Assembly: GCA_018697195.1 (NCBI GenBank)
Contig: CM031879.1
Span: 48,934,509 to 48,998,508 of the forward strand
Length of the DNA stretch: 64,000 nucleotides
Direction: 5' to 3'
Source of the DNA: Certhia americana
Lineage: Eukaryota > Chordata > Aves > Passeriformes > Certhiidae
This document shows positions 11,001 to 23,000 of this stretch, in pieces (the stretch's first letter is position 1; every line of letters begins with the position of its first letter). The translations under genes were made by a program, and so were the position numbers. A model generated the notes under the pieces. It was not told the DNA's origin and did not search any database. It saw only the letters and a list, made by a program, of their open reading frames with translations.

Positions 11001-14000
11001 CTTTCTGGAGAGGATACTAGCCATTTTCTGTGTGTCTGAACTGGAAAGCTTCAGTGTTGGTTGGGCTGACAGCATCCTTCTGAAACCTACAGGTGTTTTT
11101 GTGGTGTGTTCTTCATCAGGGTGAAATTTCCCCCTGTGCAAAGAACCCTTACCAGGGCTATGCTTCATCAGTGTGCTGACCTAGTCCTAGAGGGAAGTAG
11201 AACTGAGATGGTGCTGAGGACTTTGACAAGGCATGGACCATTTTCTAAAGCAAGCAAAGGTTTAAGCTGTATAGGAAACATGATGAAGACCCTCTCTGCA
11301 GCTCAGTCTAAATTGCCCTAAAAGTTTGATCCATCCATTTTTTTCCAAACTGTGTCACTCTTTCCTACATTTTTACTCCTTGATTCCTTCCCCTTCTCTA
11401 TGACTCCCTCTTTTTTTCCCCTGCCCTCCCCATACACATAGCCTTCCCACACTCTTCTCATTCTGACAAACTGGGCAGGTGGGTGTTGGGAGGTGGGGTT
11501 TTCAGATGTTCAGGAGGAGGGGGGACTGTGTTATTTACAGCCTTGTTGGGGGTCGTGTGGGTGAGATGGTGTCTTCTGGGAGCCTCATGACTGTTTGAGG
11601 TGCTTTAGGCTGCTTTAGTAGACACAGAGCAAAGGAAGCAAAGCAACAGCCACACCACAGAGTTTGCTGATGGAGCAGGGGGTGGCAAGATTCCTCAGGG
11701 TTGTCCTCCTACAGTGCTTTTGTGGAAAGAAATACAAGGCAAAAGGTCCTAGTTGTAATTTGTCAAGGAATCACCCCAGTGATCCCACAAGTACAAGCCC
11801 CAACAGGAGTGAGAGAGATACAGCTGGAGAGACTGAGAGGTTGGCCTAATCTCCTGCAGACACCACAACTGCATGATACATAAATTAAGCTGAAGGACTT
11901 GGGCATTGCTCAGAGGCACAGGGCTGACAGTCAAAGGCAAGTTAGCAACCCACCTAACCACAGAGCCCCTGCTTGTTTCTTTGTGGTTTCTTTTCGTTTG
12001 TTTGGTTTTTGTTTGCAAACCTTCCTCCCTACTTTGGTTTTCCCCTCACCTACAGATAGTGCGAGCTTTTGGATGCCTTTTTCCGGCCCTCTTGACTGGC
12101 TTCATCAATCAGTCAGCTTCTTGCTGCTCTTCACAAGGGCTGCTTGCAGGGCTGGGAGGACACGTGGGTCCTTCCCAGCCTGGCTTCATGCTAGCTCCTT
12201 GTCCAGTGCTTTACTCCCACAGACTCAGCAGCCTGTTCCCAGAGAATACAATGTTTGAAACCATCAGGAAGAGTGGCAGGAGAAAGGCTGTAGCCTGAGC
12301 AAAGTAACAGGACCATACTTAGCACATGGAAACCCAACCAGCTAGGAGGATGGGGGAAAGATTAGGATTGGGGAAAGCGGGTCATTTTGAGCTGTTGTGG
12401 CCATGACAGGAAAGAAGCATACTGAGATGATTGCCCTTGTCGCTTTTCCTTCTGTCTGTCATGGCTGCTTCCTTCCCTTTTTTTCTTCCACTCATATTTA
12501 TAGCAGTTGTTTTGCATGTGAGATCCACACTAAGAAAATTTCCAATGCAACTGGTGCTACTTCCCCTTTTTCAGGATACCCAGGGGATTTTGTCTTATGA
12601 AACAGTGGAGCAGGGCATCCAGTAACTTGATCTGGCATCCTGGGGGAGCTTTGTCTTGCAATGTTAAGGTGCAGCAAGGATCCTGTCTGCAAGTTCATCA
12701 GTGACCTCCAGTGCTCTCAGCCTTCTGCAAGCTCTGCTTTTTTCCTGGGGCCTCACCTTCTGCTTTGTCTCCTCTCTAGGGCTGCAGCCTTCTCATTCTC
12801 CTTGCTGAAGAGGCTATGTTTCAACCTGGATTATATTTAGCAGCAGCACTGTCACCCCAATTTTTTAAGTCTTCTATGAATCATATTGTGGTTGCCTTGG
12901 CTTTGCTGCTATTTGTTTAAGTTCCTGTACATTGCATGGAAGCCTACTCATATTTCTGCATTTTCTGCTGTTCACAGAACAACAGCTACCCAAAGACATC
13001 CCTTCTTCAGCAAGGCTTTCATCCCCCAGATCTTGCCCTCCTACTTGAAAAGCCTCGATTTTCTCTCTTAAGCCATTTCTGACTCCAGCTATGGCAGATG
13101 AACTCATGAAACCAGTGGTTTTCTTGGGAGGTTTGGATGTAGATGAAGTATTTAGGTCATAGGTTTTCAGTACCTGAAGATGACTGACATAGCAACCACC
13201 AGAGAGCATTTAGTGAGACCTCTTCACCATGCTCAGGGCGAGCAGAATTGGCTGAATAGGCAGTGGGTGTCTGCAGGGTCAGCTGAGAGGGCTATGCAGA
13301 GCCCCTGGCTGCAAGGAGGGGAGGTATGGTCTGTGCTGCACACTCCAGGCTGACAACCATTTGCAAGGCAAAGGTGAGGTGTAGTGGTTGCTACTGCAGG
13401 GAGCACAGATGCTGAAACACAGAAATCAGAGTTTCTGTGGTATGACCCTAGGAGAAAGTAAGCGCTGAGAGGTTGGGACAGCTTTTTCCATGATATGTTG
13501 GCCCCAGTGGAGTTTTCACAGGAATCTTTATTTTTTCAGAACCAACTGGCTTGAGTGGGGCTGAAGAGGCTGAAATAGAGACAATCAGGAAGCACAGACA
13601 GGAGCTTTTGGATGACATTAAGGTAAGGACAATCCTGTGCCTTGTGCCTGCCTAGCCTTCTCAAATCTGTCTTCACCGAGGAGCATCTTCGCATAACAAC
13701 CAGACCATGCAGAAGTGCTCTAGCACAGGAAGTATTTTCTCTGTCATGATCCAACTTCAGTTTTAAACTTCAGGCTGCCCTGGCCTGGTTTGCCACCAGG
13801 GTGCATCCAGCCCTGTGGTACTCTGTGCTGTAGGAATCATCAGCTGCCCTAATGGGATATTTGAAAAAGGCTGGTCACATTATGAGCAGTGATTTATCCC
13901 AGTGATAAATATGCTGGGATTGCATATTTAGGATTAAAGAAATGTCTTTACTAAGTCGTACTGGCAGGCATCTGACCCAGCATTTATGATTCTTTTAAAT

Positions 14001-17000
14001 TACTAATTACCTGCTAATGACATATCAGTCCTAGTTACCTGCAGCATCCCCCTGTGTTTATCAAACTTTTGTTTGCTTTGTAGACCTCTAACAAGTCCTC
14101 CATGAAGGATCCTGTCTCTTTGAAGGGGTCTCACAACAGGACCTTCCACACAAGTTACTGTGGCAGAATTTGAATTTCTTCTTTTCTTTTAGCTGACAAC
14201 ATCATTTCTCCAGTGGCTGCTAAAATGTCTGAAAGTATCAGATTCAAAATCAGTCACTAAGACTGCATCACAGTCCTGCATGGTGCTGTGCCCTTTCTAT
14301 TCCAATCTGCCTCCACCATGAAATGTGGTTTCCCATTTGAGAGAGCTTATAACACTGAATCATTGTACTTGGAGTGATTTTTCCACAAGACGAAGCTGTC
14401 CAGATGCCTAGGGAAAAGATGCAATAATTCCTGGAATAGAGTAAAGGATTAAGCCAAACTACCTATTACTTCTTAGGCTTCCAGACCTCCTCTCTCTGCT
14501 GCAAATCAGAATGGTCTCTTGTCCCCCCCTTGCAAAACAGGTTATGAATGTGTGATGTGCCTGGGATTTGCTTGTGTGTGGTTTGTCTCTCTTTAGTTTT
14601 CAGAACAGGCAATGGGTGCTATAAGAGCAGGATGCTTGAACAGGAATACTACATTTTTTTACCCACTAAGGACAGAGAAAGGTTGCTAGACTGCACAAAC
14701 CCGTGCTTTAAAACCCAAAGCCATTAAGCAGTGGGCTATACAATGTCCAGTGGAGCAGAGTGAGTTTAGGTGAAGAGTGCCATAGAAAAAGAGGCATTTT
14801 CCCCAATGGATTTTTTTCAGAATGCATCTATCAGTGCCCTTAAATACAAAGACTTGGGGGGCTTATCTAGGGGAAGGGGGAGGGAGGAGACAAGAGGATG
14901 GGTCTTGGCTTGCCAGTAACACTGCCTAAAGAAAGCACTGAATAGAATAAGAAAATTGATAATCATTTGAAAGTCATGAGCTGAGATTGTGGCTCTGTTA
15001 CATTTGCACAATGCCTAAAACTTAGTAAGGAACACTCACAGCTCTGGGGACCAATGAAGCACAACAGAAGGTGGCCAGAGCAAAACTGAAACCCAGAAGG
15101 CCTTTTAAATTATGGGATATCACAGAAATTCAGTTTCTCTGATTATGTACTCTGTCCACATCCTCATTCCTTTCTGAGAAGGGATCTGTCATAAAATAGC
15201 CCTTCTTCCCCTGCCTGTTGTGGTTAGTATGGGGAAGAATTTGGGTGATTCTTGGAAGAGAGCTGTGATGCACTTTGGCTTTGAGGTGGAACATAACTGC
15301 AGGATGGAAGCAAGGAGATATAGTCACCTTCATTTCCATGGTAACACAGAATATCCAGCCAAGGCAGCCATGGTCTGTCATGGGCCTAAAGGAAAGTGAA
15401 TTCCACAACTGATTTTCTAAAATCTGGCAGTAATTACTTTACCTTTTCTCCTCCTCTCTTTTTCCTCCACCTGAAGAAAGTTATCTGCTGAATGGTGTTT
15501 AAATGACAGGTACATTAAAAAGTCTGTGTTTCACAATACAGCCACTTTGGGTTCATATTGATCTCAGTTACCAGTTCTACTTCTCCTTTCCTGGGTGTGT
15601 AGCAGGACTATGCAGAATAAAAGCTTAAAAGGAATGGGCCCAATGGAAGGATCCTTGCTTCTGACATTGTTTGAGGAACTGAAATCAACAGTGGGATGAG
15701 TTCTCTGACACTTGCCATGCTGATTAAGCTTGATTTTTCCAGTCTTGATTGACAATAGGCATGAGAACATCCTTCTGTATCTCTTTCCAGTTGTTTTCAT
15801 CTGGAATCCAGCAGGGTCATTCCAGAGCAGTGCCCATTTCATAGGCATCCTTGGCTGGTCATGACCACCTGACCTGTCCTTTTCCTATGACTGAAGGAAG
15901 AAGTAAGACATGCTCTTACACTTCCTTACAGTGTGTCTGCTGTTTTTCCCTCCATTGCCTTCATCTTCATGATATTTCTTTTGCAGAAGCTGAAGGAGGA
16001 AATTGCTGCAGTGTTTGCAGAGATTGAGAGTTTCCAACATGAAGAGGAGAAGCAAGAGACAGACAATAATCCTGGAGAGCAGACCAGGCAAGTGCAATGA
16101 GCATTCCTTTGCTTACAAAGTCTTTCTTTTTAAGTTGAGAAAACAAAAACACTGATGGGATTCAGTTCACAACAAGGGCAGGGAAATGAGGCCCTTCTAT
16201 CCTCTCTGACTTCTCATGTCTGGATAGTCAGACACCTGTACTTGAGATATCTCACCTTGTGAGTGAAATGATATGGTCCTTTATTCTAAGTTTCACTTTT
16301 CCTTCTTTGTTGTATTTGCAGCAAGCTGTCACAGAGGGATAAAATTCTGTCCCTGGGCCGGAAGAAATTCAACATGGATCCTGAAAAGGTAGGATTTGTT
16401 TGTTTCACAGATGAGGATAAAGCTGTGAAGAAGAACCTCTGCTGGCTGCTGTTCCAGATACAGCCACTGATGTCAAAAGAACTATGGCAGGGAACTGTCA
16501 GGATGGGTTCCTACCTCACTAAGGCCCCTGCTGGGAGCAGCCTCCACCCTGCCCCTGACTGAGGTCTTCTGATTTGATCAAGCTGTGTTGCCTTCCCCCA
16601 CCAGGGCTTCGAGGTCATGCCATACAGTGCAACCCAAACCCAAGAGAAATAAAGGGAGGATGGTTTAACACTGCCAGCATGCCAGGAGAGCCAAATTTCC
16701 TTCAGCACAGCCCTTCTTGACTGGGAGAGGCTAGGAGCATGCTATAATGTGATAGAGGAGGAGTTTTGAAAATGTGTCAGGTTCCTTGGCTCATTCAGAA
16801 CAGAAGACAAAATGCCTGTGTCATTTTGGAAACAGTTTTGGTTGAATTGTGGAGTAAACATAGCTTTTCCACTTTCTGGGGCTCTGACCAGTGGTGTCAA
16901 GAGTCCATAGCCTTCAGCCCTCTGCAGGAAGTTCTAAAACCATCATGATTAAGTAGAGAAGATGTGAGAAAGACAGTTCCCTCTTCGTTCCTCCTCATTG

Positions 17001-20000
17001 GTGGAACACTTCTTGAGCTCTTCAAGGAAAACCACAAGCTGTGATCAAACAATAGCTGACCATCAGCTCACCACCACAGCTAACATCTGGGGTGGCTGCT
17101 GCTCTTCGTCACAGCTTTTCATGCCTCGTCTGTGCCCTGCTGAGAGTATCAAGGTGCCTTCCCCAGTGTCCACACCCCAGCTGGACTGCTTGCCAGGCCC
17201 CTGGACATCCCTCTGCTAGTGGGAGCTGTCTCAGAGCAGTGATATCGGGACTTGCAGCCTGTGTGGGAGTTTGTTTTATTATTTAGAGTTGGTTTTATTT
17301 TGCCTTTCTGTCTGACCTTAGTTTGAAGCCCCTGAGGCATCTCTCTCTGCCATGCTGTGCAGGAATACCTGAACCAATTCCAACCCCAAACCAGTTTAGC
17401 TTTATGAGTTCAATTCCAATCAGACTGGTCGAAATGTTATATACTGTGTGCCTGTATAATGCAGATCTCTGATTATTGCCTCCCTCTTGCTACATGACAG
17501 AGTGGGAGGTGTTACAATGCAAGGAAATTTCTTTGTCCCTCCTTTCTAAGGTTACACTCTATCCATGCAATGCTGACACTTATAAATGGGTTCCTATCTC
17601 CAAGGTCCCATGGAGAGTTCCTCAGGCTAGAGGAGGTAAGCATTAGGAATCTGGCTAATAAAAACCTTTGGGGAGAAACATTTTCTTCTGGAAAATGGGG
17701 CCCCATTATCACTGCAATGCTCTTCAAAATTAAATTGATCTTACTGAAAATCCATCTGGGGTATAAGAAAGGAAAATAGAGTGGAAAAAATCTCACAAAA
17801 ATTTCGATTTCTTCCTTTAAAACTGCTTTTTCTTTGGGGCATTTTAAAAATAGTTTCATATATATTGCAAGGGGAAGTGAAATGATTCTATTGAAGTAGA
17901 ACATTTTGATGGATCTAAAACAATTTTCATTGCTTTATTGTATATTGCAAGGAGAATTGCAATGTGGTCTGGAGAACTGCAGCATTGTTAGATATTGTCA
18001 AGAATCTTTTGGAAAAAGCCTCAGCTTTTTCTCTGGCTTTAAAAATCATGAAATTCTCTCTAAAATAGGATATTGACTCTTTGCACAACCCAACTCACAA
18101 CCTCTATATTCCTTAAAAAGCATACTCCATCCTTATTGTCTAGGAGGGATGGAGCTGAAAAGATTGCAGACTTCTCTGCTCTGTGGCATAGAAGAAAAAG
18201 CTATGAAAATATTGTTTCAAGTTGTCTCAAGCCCATATTTTTGTCTTGAGTACCTTTTTTAAAATTATGACTTCTTTTAAACAAACAATTTTTCTTTTAG
18301 ATTAAGTTAATTTAGGAAAAGTAAAAAAGACATTTAGGAACAGAACACTAAGACATTTTGATTGAAAATATTAAAATTTATTATTTTGACTTTTCCTTTA
18401 TGGACTTTAAATCTACATTGCCCTATTTTGTTTGTCTGAGTTTCTATCCCAGTGAAACATTTAGCCAAATCTAGGGATGAAAGGAAAATGGGACTGACAT
18501 CCATGAAAATGGATAAAGAGGGATTGAATAAAGATGAGAACACATCTGTGGTCTCCCATGAAGGGGCTGGGGAGTATCAGAGGAGCACGTCCATCAAAGC
18601 TAAGGAAGGCTGGTATCAGTGTTGGGATCCTACTTTCTCATAGACCATTTCTCTTGCTTCTCCTTCCCAGGGGATCCAGTACCTGATTGAGCACCAGGTA
18701 TTGTCCTCAGACCTGCAGGACATCGCCAGATTCCTCCACAAGGGTGAAGGCCTTAACAAGACAGCCATTGGGGATTACCTGGGTGGGAGGTGAGCAACCC
18801 AGGATGAGGAGACCCCTTGGAGGCCCTGTCCTGCCTGGCCCCTCTGAACTACCATTTTGGATGAACTGTGGCAGACCTCATCCAGGTGCCAGGACTGAAC
18901 ATATCTCCAACCACAGTGGGCTGGGTGGGCAGGACACCCCTGGGAGAGTCTTTGGAGTGTGACTAAGGCTGGTTGTATGGGCTGCCTTTTCTCCTGCCTG
19001 TAATGGGATCAGCCATCCCAAACTGGGGTGGGCATCTTGGCTTCTTCTTTGTCAGAGGGGAGGTGAGGCTGGGATGGAGCTGGGTGTGTGCTGTCACACT
19101 AAGGGACATCCAGACTGAGCAAGGTCAAAGCTCTCTTCTGACCTTTTCCCTCTGTCCTCTCCCAGGGACCCCACAAACGTCCAGATCCTCCAGGCCTTTG
19201 TGGCATGTCACCAGTTTGCCAATCTCAACCTGGTGCAGGCACTGAGGTGAGTGAGCATGCTGGGTGCAGAGGATAGTGCTGGAACCTGCTTAGCCACTGC
19301 GTCTTACAACCCAGGAAGGTCAGGACGCTCTCTTGGGCTGAAATGGGAGCTTCCCAAGGCCCTGATATGTGTGTTGGCTCCAGAGCTGTTACTCTGTGAG
19401 GTGTCAACAATTTCTCAGGGGGGTGAGAAACACTTTCATGGCCCCTTGATTGGATTGCCCACGTGCAGAAAAACGGGTCACTGTGGCTTCAGTATCTGGG
19501 GGGATGAAAATTTATTTTTGGCAGCAGGAAACATCTGTCCTTAGTGCCCCTTACATCCATAAGAAAGTGACTCTGTTTTAGGGCACCTTCTTTTATTACA
19601 GGATGCCTCCTGGCACGACTTTTTCCCCTGAGGTCTCTGCTGCCTTGCAGGGTTCTTATTAGGGAAGCAGGGCTGTGATTTCTGGGTAGCTTAGTTCTAC
19701 TTCATGCACTTAGGGTGTTTGAGGCTGATGTATCCAGACAATTTCTAGAGAGGAGCAGAGCTCCTGCTCCATGCCCTGTGTTGTCTCCCCAGTGTGATGG
19801 GATGACTTCTCTTATCTTCATGGTGTTGCATGGCTTGAGGGGAGGCATCAGTGTGCCTTGGACTCAGTCTGACTGGTGCTCTGACACTCTGCTCCTGGCA
19901 GACAGTTCCTCTGGAGCTTTCGGCTGCCTGGGGAGGCGCAGAAGATTGACCGCATGATGGAGGCCTTTGCCAACTGGTACTGCAAGTGCAACCCAGGAGT

Positions 20001-23000
20001 GTTCCAGTCCACAGGTAGATATGGGGAGAAGGCCTGTAAAGCTGAACTATACTGTTTGCTAGGGAGGAGAGCCTTCCTTTGCCATTCACAAAGCACAGGC
20101 AGAATCACTTGGAAGTGTGTTTCCCTTTAAGCTAAAGGAGGCAGCCCAGTTCCTGTGAAGCTTTTCAATAAACTGACATCTTCAGTCCTCCTTTTGCTAC
20201 TGTGCTCCAGACCCTCCTGGTAGGCAACAGGCTGGAGAAGGGCTCCCAGCCCCACATGAGGTATTACCTCCTCATAGCAGGGGTAGCACTGACAGATGTA
20301 TTTCTGCAGAAACTTTCCTGCTGGCAGAGCCACTATTAGACTGCATCTGCCCAACTTCCCCATTATCCTGAGGGCATGGAATCACCTCCATCATAGGAAA
20401 TTAACTGTGTCCCTCTTTCTCCTAGCTGAGGGAACATCTCCCTTCTTTTACAAATGAGAGAATGACTTTCATCTTCAGTGTCTAGGAACCAAGCCACCTG
20501 TGGTGTGGATTGATCTGCCCTCTAAGACAAGTACCAACCATCCTGATTTTTTTTCTCATTGCTAGATACCTGTTATGTACTGTCCTTCTCTGTTATCATG
20601 CTTAACACCAGCCTGCACAACCCCAATGTGAAAGACAAACCTCACTTTGAAAGGTTTGTGTCCATCAACAGAGGCATTGACAATGGAGGGGACCTGCCAG
20701 AAGAGCTTCTAAAGGTCAGAAGAATTCCCATTTTCTCATCCCCTGGGGTCCATTGAGAAGGAAAGGTGCAGAGACAGGGGATGCATCCTTTAGGAAAGCT
20801 GCAGCTGGCATTTTCCCAAAGGCTAAGCAGGCATGGGACCTACCTGTGAGATAAGGTAGAGGTGGGCAGCCTGCCTGTGTGTGCCTGCCTTCACCCAGGC
20901 AGCCTGGACAGAGTAACATCTGTGTCAAAGGGGCTGCCTACGTCCCACATCTGGGTTTGCTGAGCAGCATCCCCTCAGGGTAGAGGCTTTATATCTTTCT
21001 CCAGAGTGTCATTTCTTTCAGGCAGTTTGAGGAAAGTTGCAGGAATCTGTAGTCTTTTTTTTTTTTGTTTCCCTTGGCTTTGGATTTGTGTAATAAATTA
21101 TGGCAAATACAGTGATGTGAACAACATTTCAGTGTCTTTTGAAAGCCAGTAACCTGTCACTCTGCAGTTATGAATGTCACCCTTTGTGCCCCTCAGTGCC
21201 AAAGCTTTGGCTCTGTGAAATGTGCCTCCTTGTGGCCATGTAGCTCTGCATGTTGGTCTCCACATTCCACTTCCCGGCAGCATTTGGCACCACCAGCCTA
21301 GGTGGCTGCATCTCTGCATTTTTGAGTCAATTTTGAGTCCCATTCTAGTGCCCACAGCAGCACTTGTGACATGCTGGGTTTGGTCACTGCAGCCTGTCTT
21401 GCTGTGGGAGCACTATTTTATGGCTTTAATTTTCCAAACTGACATTCTTTCTATGACACAACATGTAGAAAAGAGCTAGTGACCCCCCTGGAGACCTTGT
21501 GAGGTGCAGACTGGGGACTGTTTTCCCCCCAGTTCTCACTGTGTGCTCTCCTGCCCTTCACTCAGCTTCCCTTGTAATAACAGTGATGGACCAGATGGAC
21601 CTAGGATAGTTATATGCAAGCTTTGTCAGAAACCAGTCTTTCTTTCTTTCTCTCTCTCTCTCTCTCTCTCTTCCTCTCCCTCTCCTTCCCCACCAATGTT
21701 CTGGGACAGAATCTGTTTGAGAGCATAAAGAACGAGCCGTTCTCCATACCAGAGGATGATGGCAACGACCTCACCCACACTTTCTTCAACCCTAACCGTG
21801 AAGGCTGGCTGCTGAAACTAGGTAAGGGGGTAAGTTCCTTTGACCTCCCCATTTGCGTGCCTCCCACCACAAATCTCCCCCGGGAACTTACCCGTCATCT
21901 CCGCTGTCCTTCGCTCCTGTCTGCTGCGGTGGGCTGAGGCTGACACCTGCTGTTGAAACCAGCTGCCTGCTCCTTCATCCCAGCTTCTGCAGCCTCTGTC
22001 TGCTCAAAAAGGGACTCAAAAACATATCCCTCCCTTTTCCCAGCCCCATCAGAGCAAAATTGGCTCCGTGTGTGTGTGTCTATGACACAGCATCACGTCA
22101 GTGGTACCATGGTGTCTCCCTGGGGCTTACCTACAGGGAGAGCTGGGAGGGTGTGACTGTGTGTGCATGTCTAGAGCTTGGGGGAACGACAGGAAAATGT
22201 GTGACTAATGGCTTCTGAACCTCACTGCCTTTAGGAGGACGTGTGAAAACCTGGAAACGGCGTTGGTTCATTCTGACCGATAACTGCCTGTATTACTTTG
22301 AATATACCACGGTAAAGGCTTAACTCATGGTTGGGAAACTGTCCTGGGTGGTTATGAACCTTTGAGGGGCCAGGGAGGAGCAGAGGGTAGGGGGGCAAGT
22401 CTTCCCCTTTTTTCCCTGTGCTCCCAGACTGATCTCACACCTCCACTCTCTCCTGTGCTGTTTCCTCACCTTCCATCTGGAGGAGGAGAGAGGCTGGACA
22501 GTGCAGCTGTGGTCTCCTCTGGACTAAACTCCCTGTTCCATCAATGGAAGGGGTCTCCTGAGGCATCACTCTGCCCTTGTCACCTCCACAAAGGTCCACA
22601 CAGGGGAGATCAGAGAGGTTCTAAACAGTGGCATAGATTTGGGGAGCATGTTGGGTGTTAATTCATGTTTCCTTGCCTTCAGGACAAGGAGCCTCTGGGC
22701 ATTATCCCCTTGGAGAACCTATCAGTCCGAAAGGTGGATGATCCCAAAAAGCCAGTAAGTCTCCATCTGTTGGCACTCTGCCAACACAGGCTATGAGATG
22801 GTCACAGTAGCACACAAATTACTCCTCTACACAAATTGCTCCTACTGTACTTGCTTCTCAGTGGGAAGGTGCCATTGCAAACTGCCTTGTGCCCCCATCT
22901 AAACACAGCTGTGTTTTTAATTTATGTTTTTGGTGTGAGTAGAAAGCTGTCCTTTGGCTAATTGTAAAGTCTGCTTTCACATGTGTACATGTGTGTAGGG

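Noticed and set aside
10551..11168. 205-codon minus-strand open frame in CYTH4 intron 1, with further minus-strand frames down to 9535.
   Set aside because: It is the longest frame in the window, but I recognise no domain, the neighbouring frames do not join with proper splice phases, and composition is not coding-like. A donor-like AG|GTACGT (minus strand, at about 10589) was considered as an exon end, but no matching exons were found.
16082..16096. Use of the GT at 16092-16093 as the exon 3 donor.
   Set aside because: It would end exon 3 in phase 0 and shift exon 4 into a frame with an early TAA, destroying the conserved GRKKFNMDP block.
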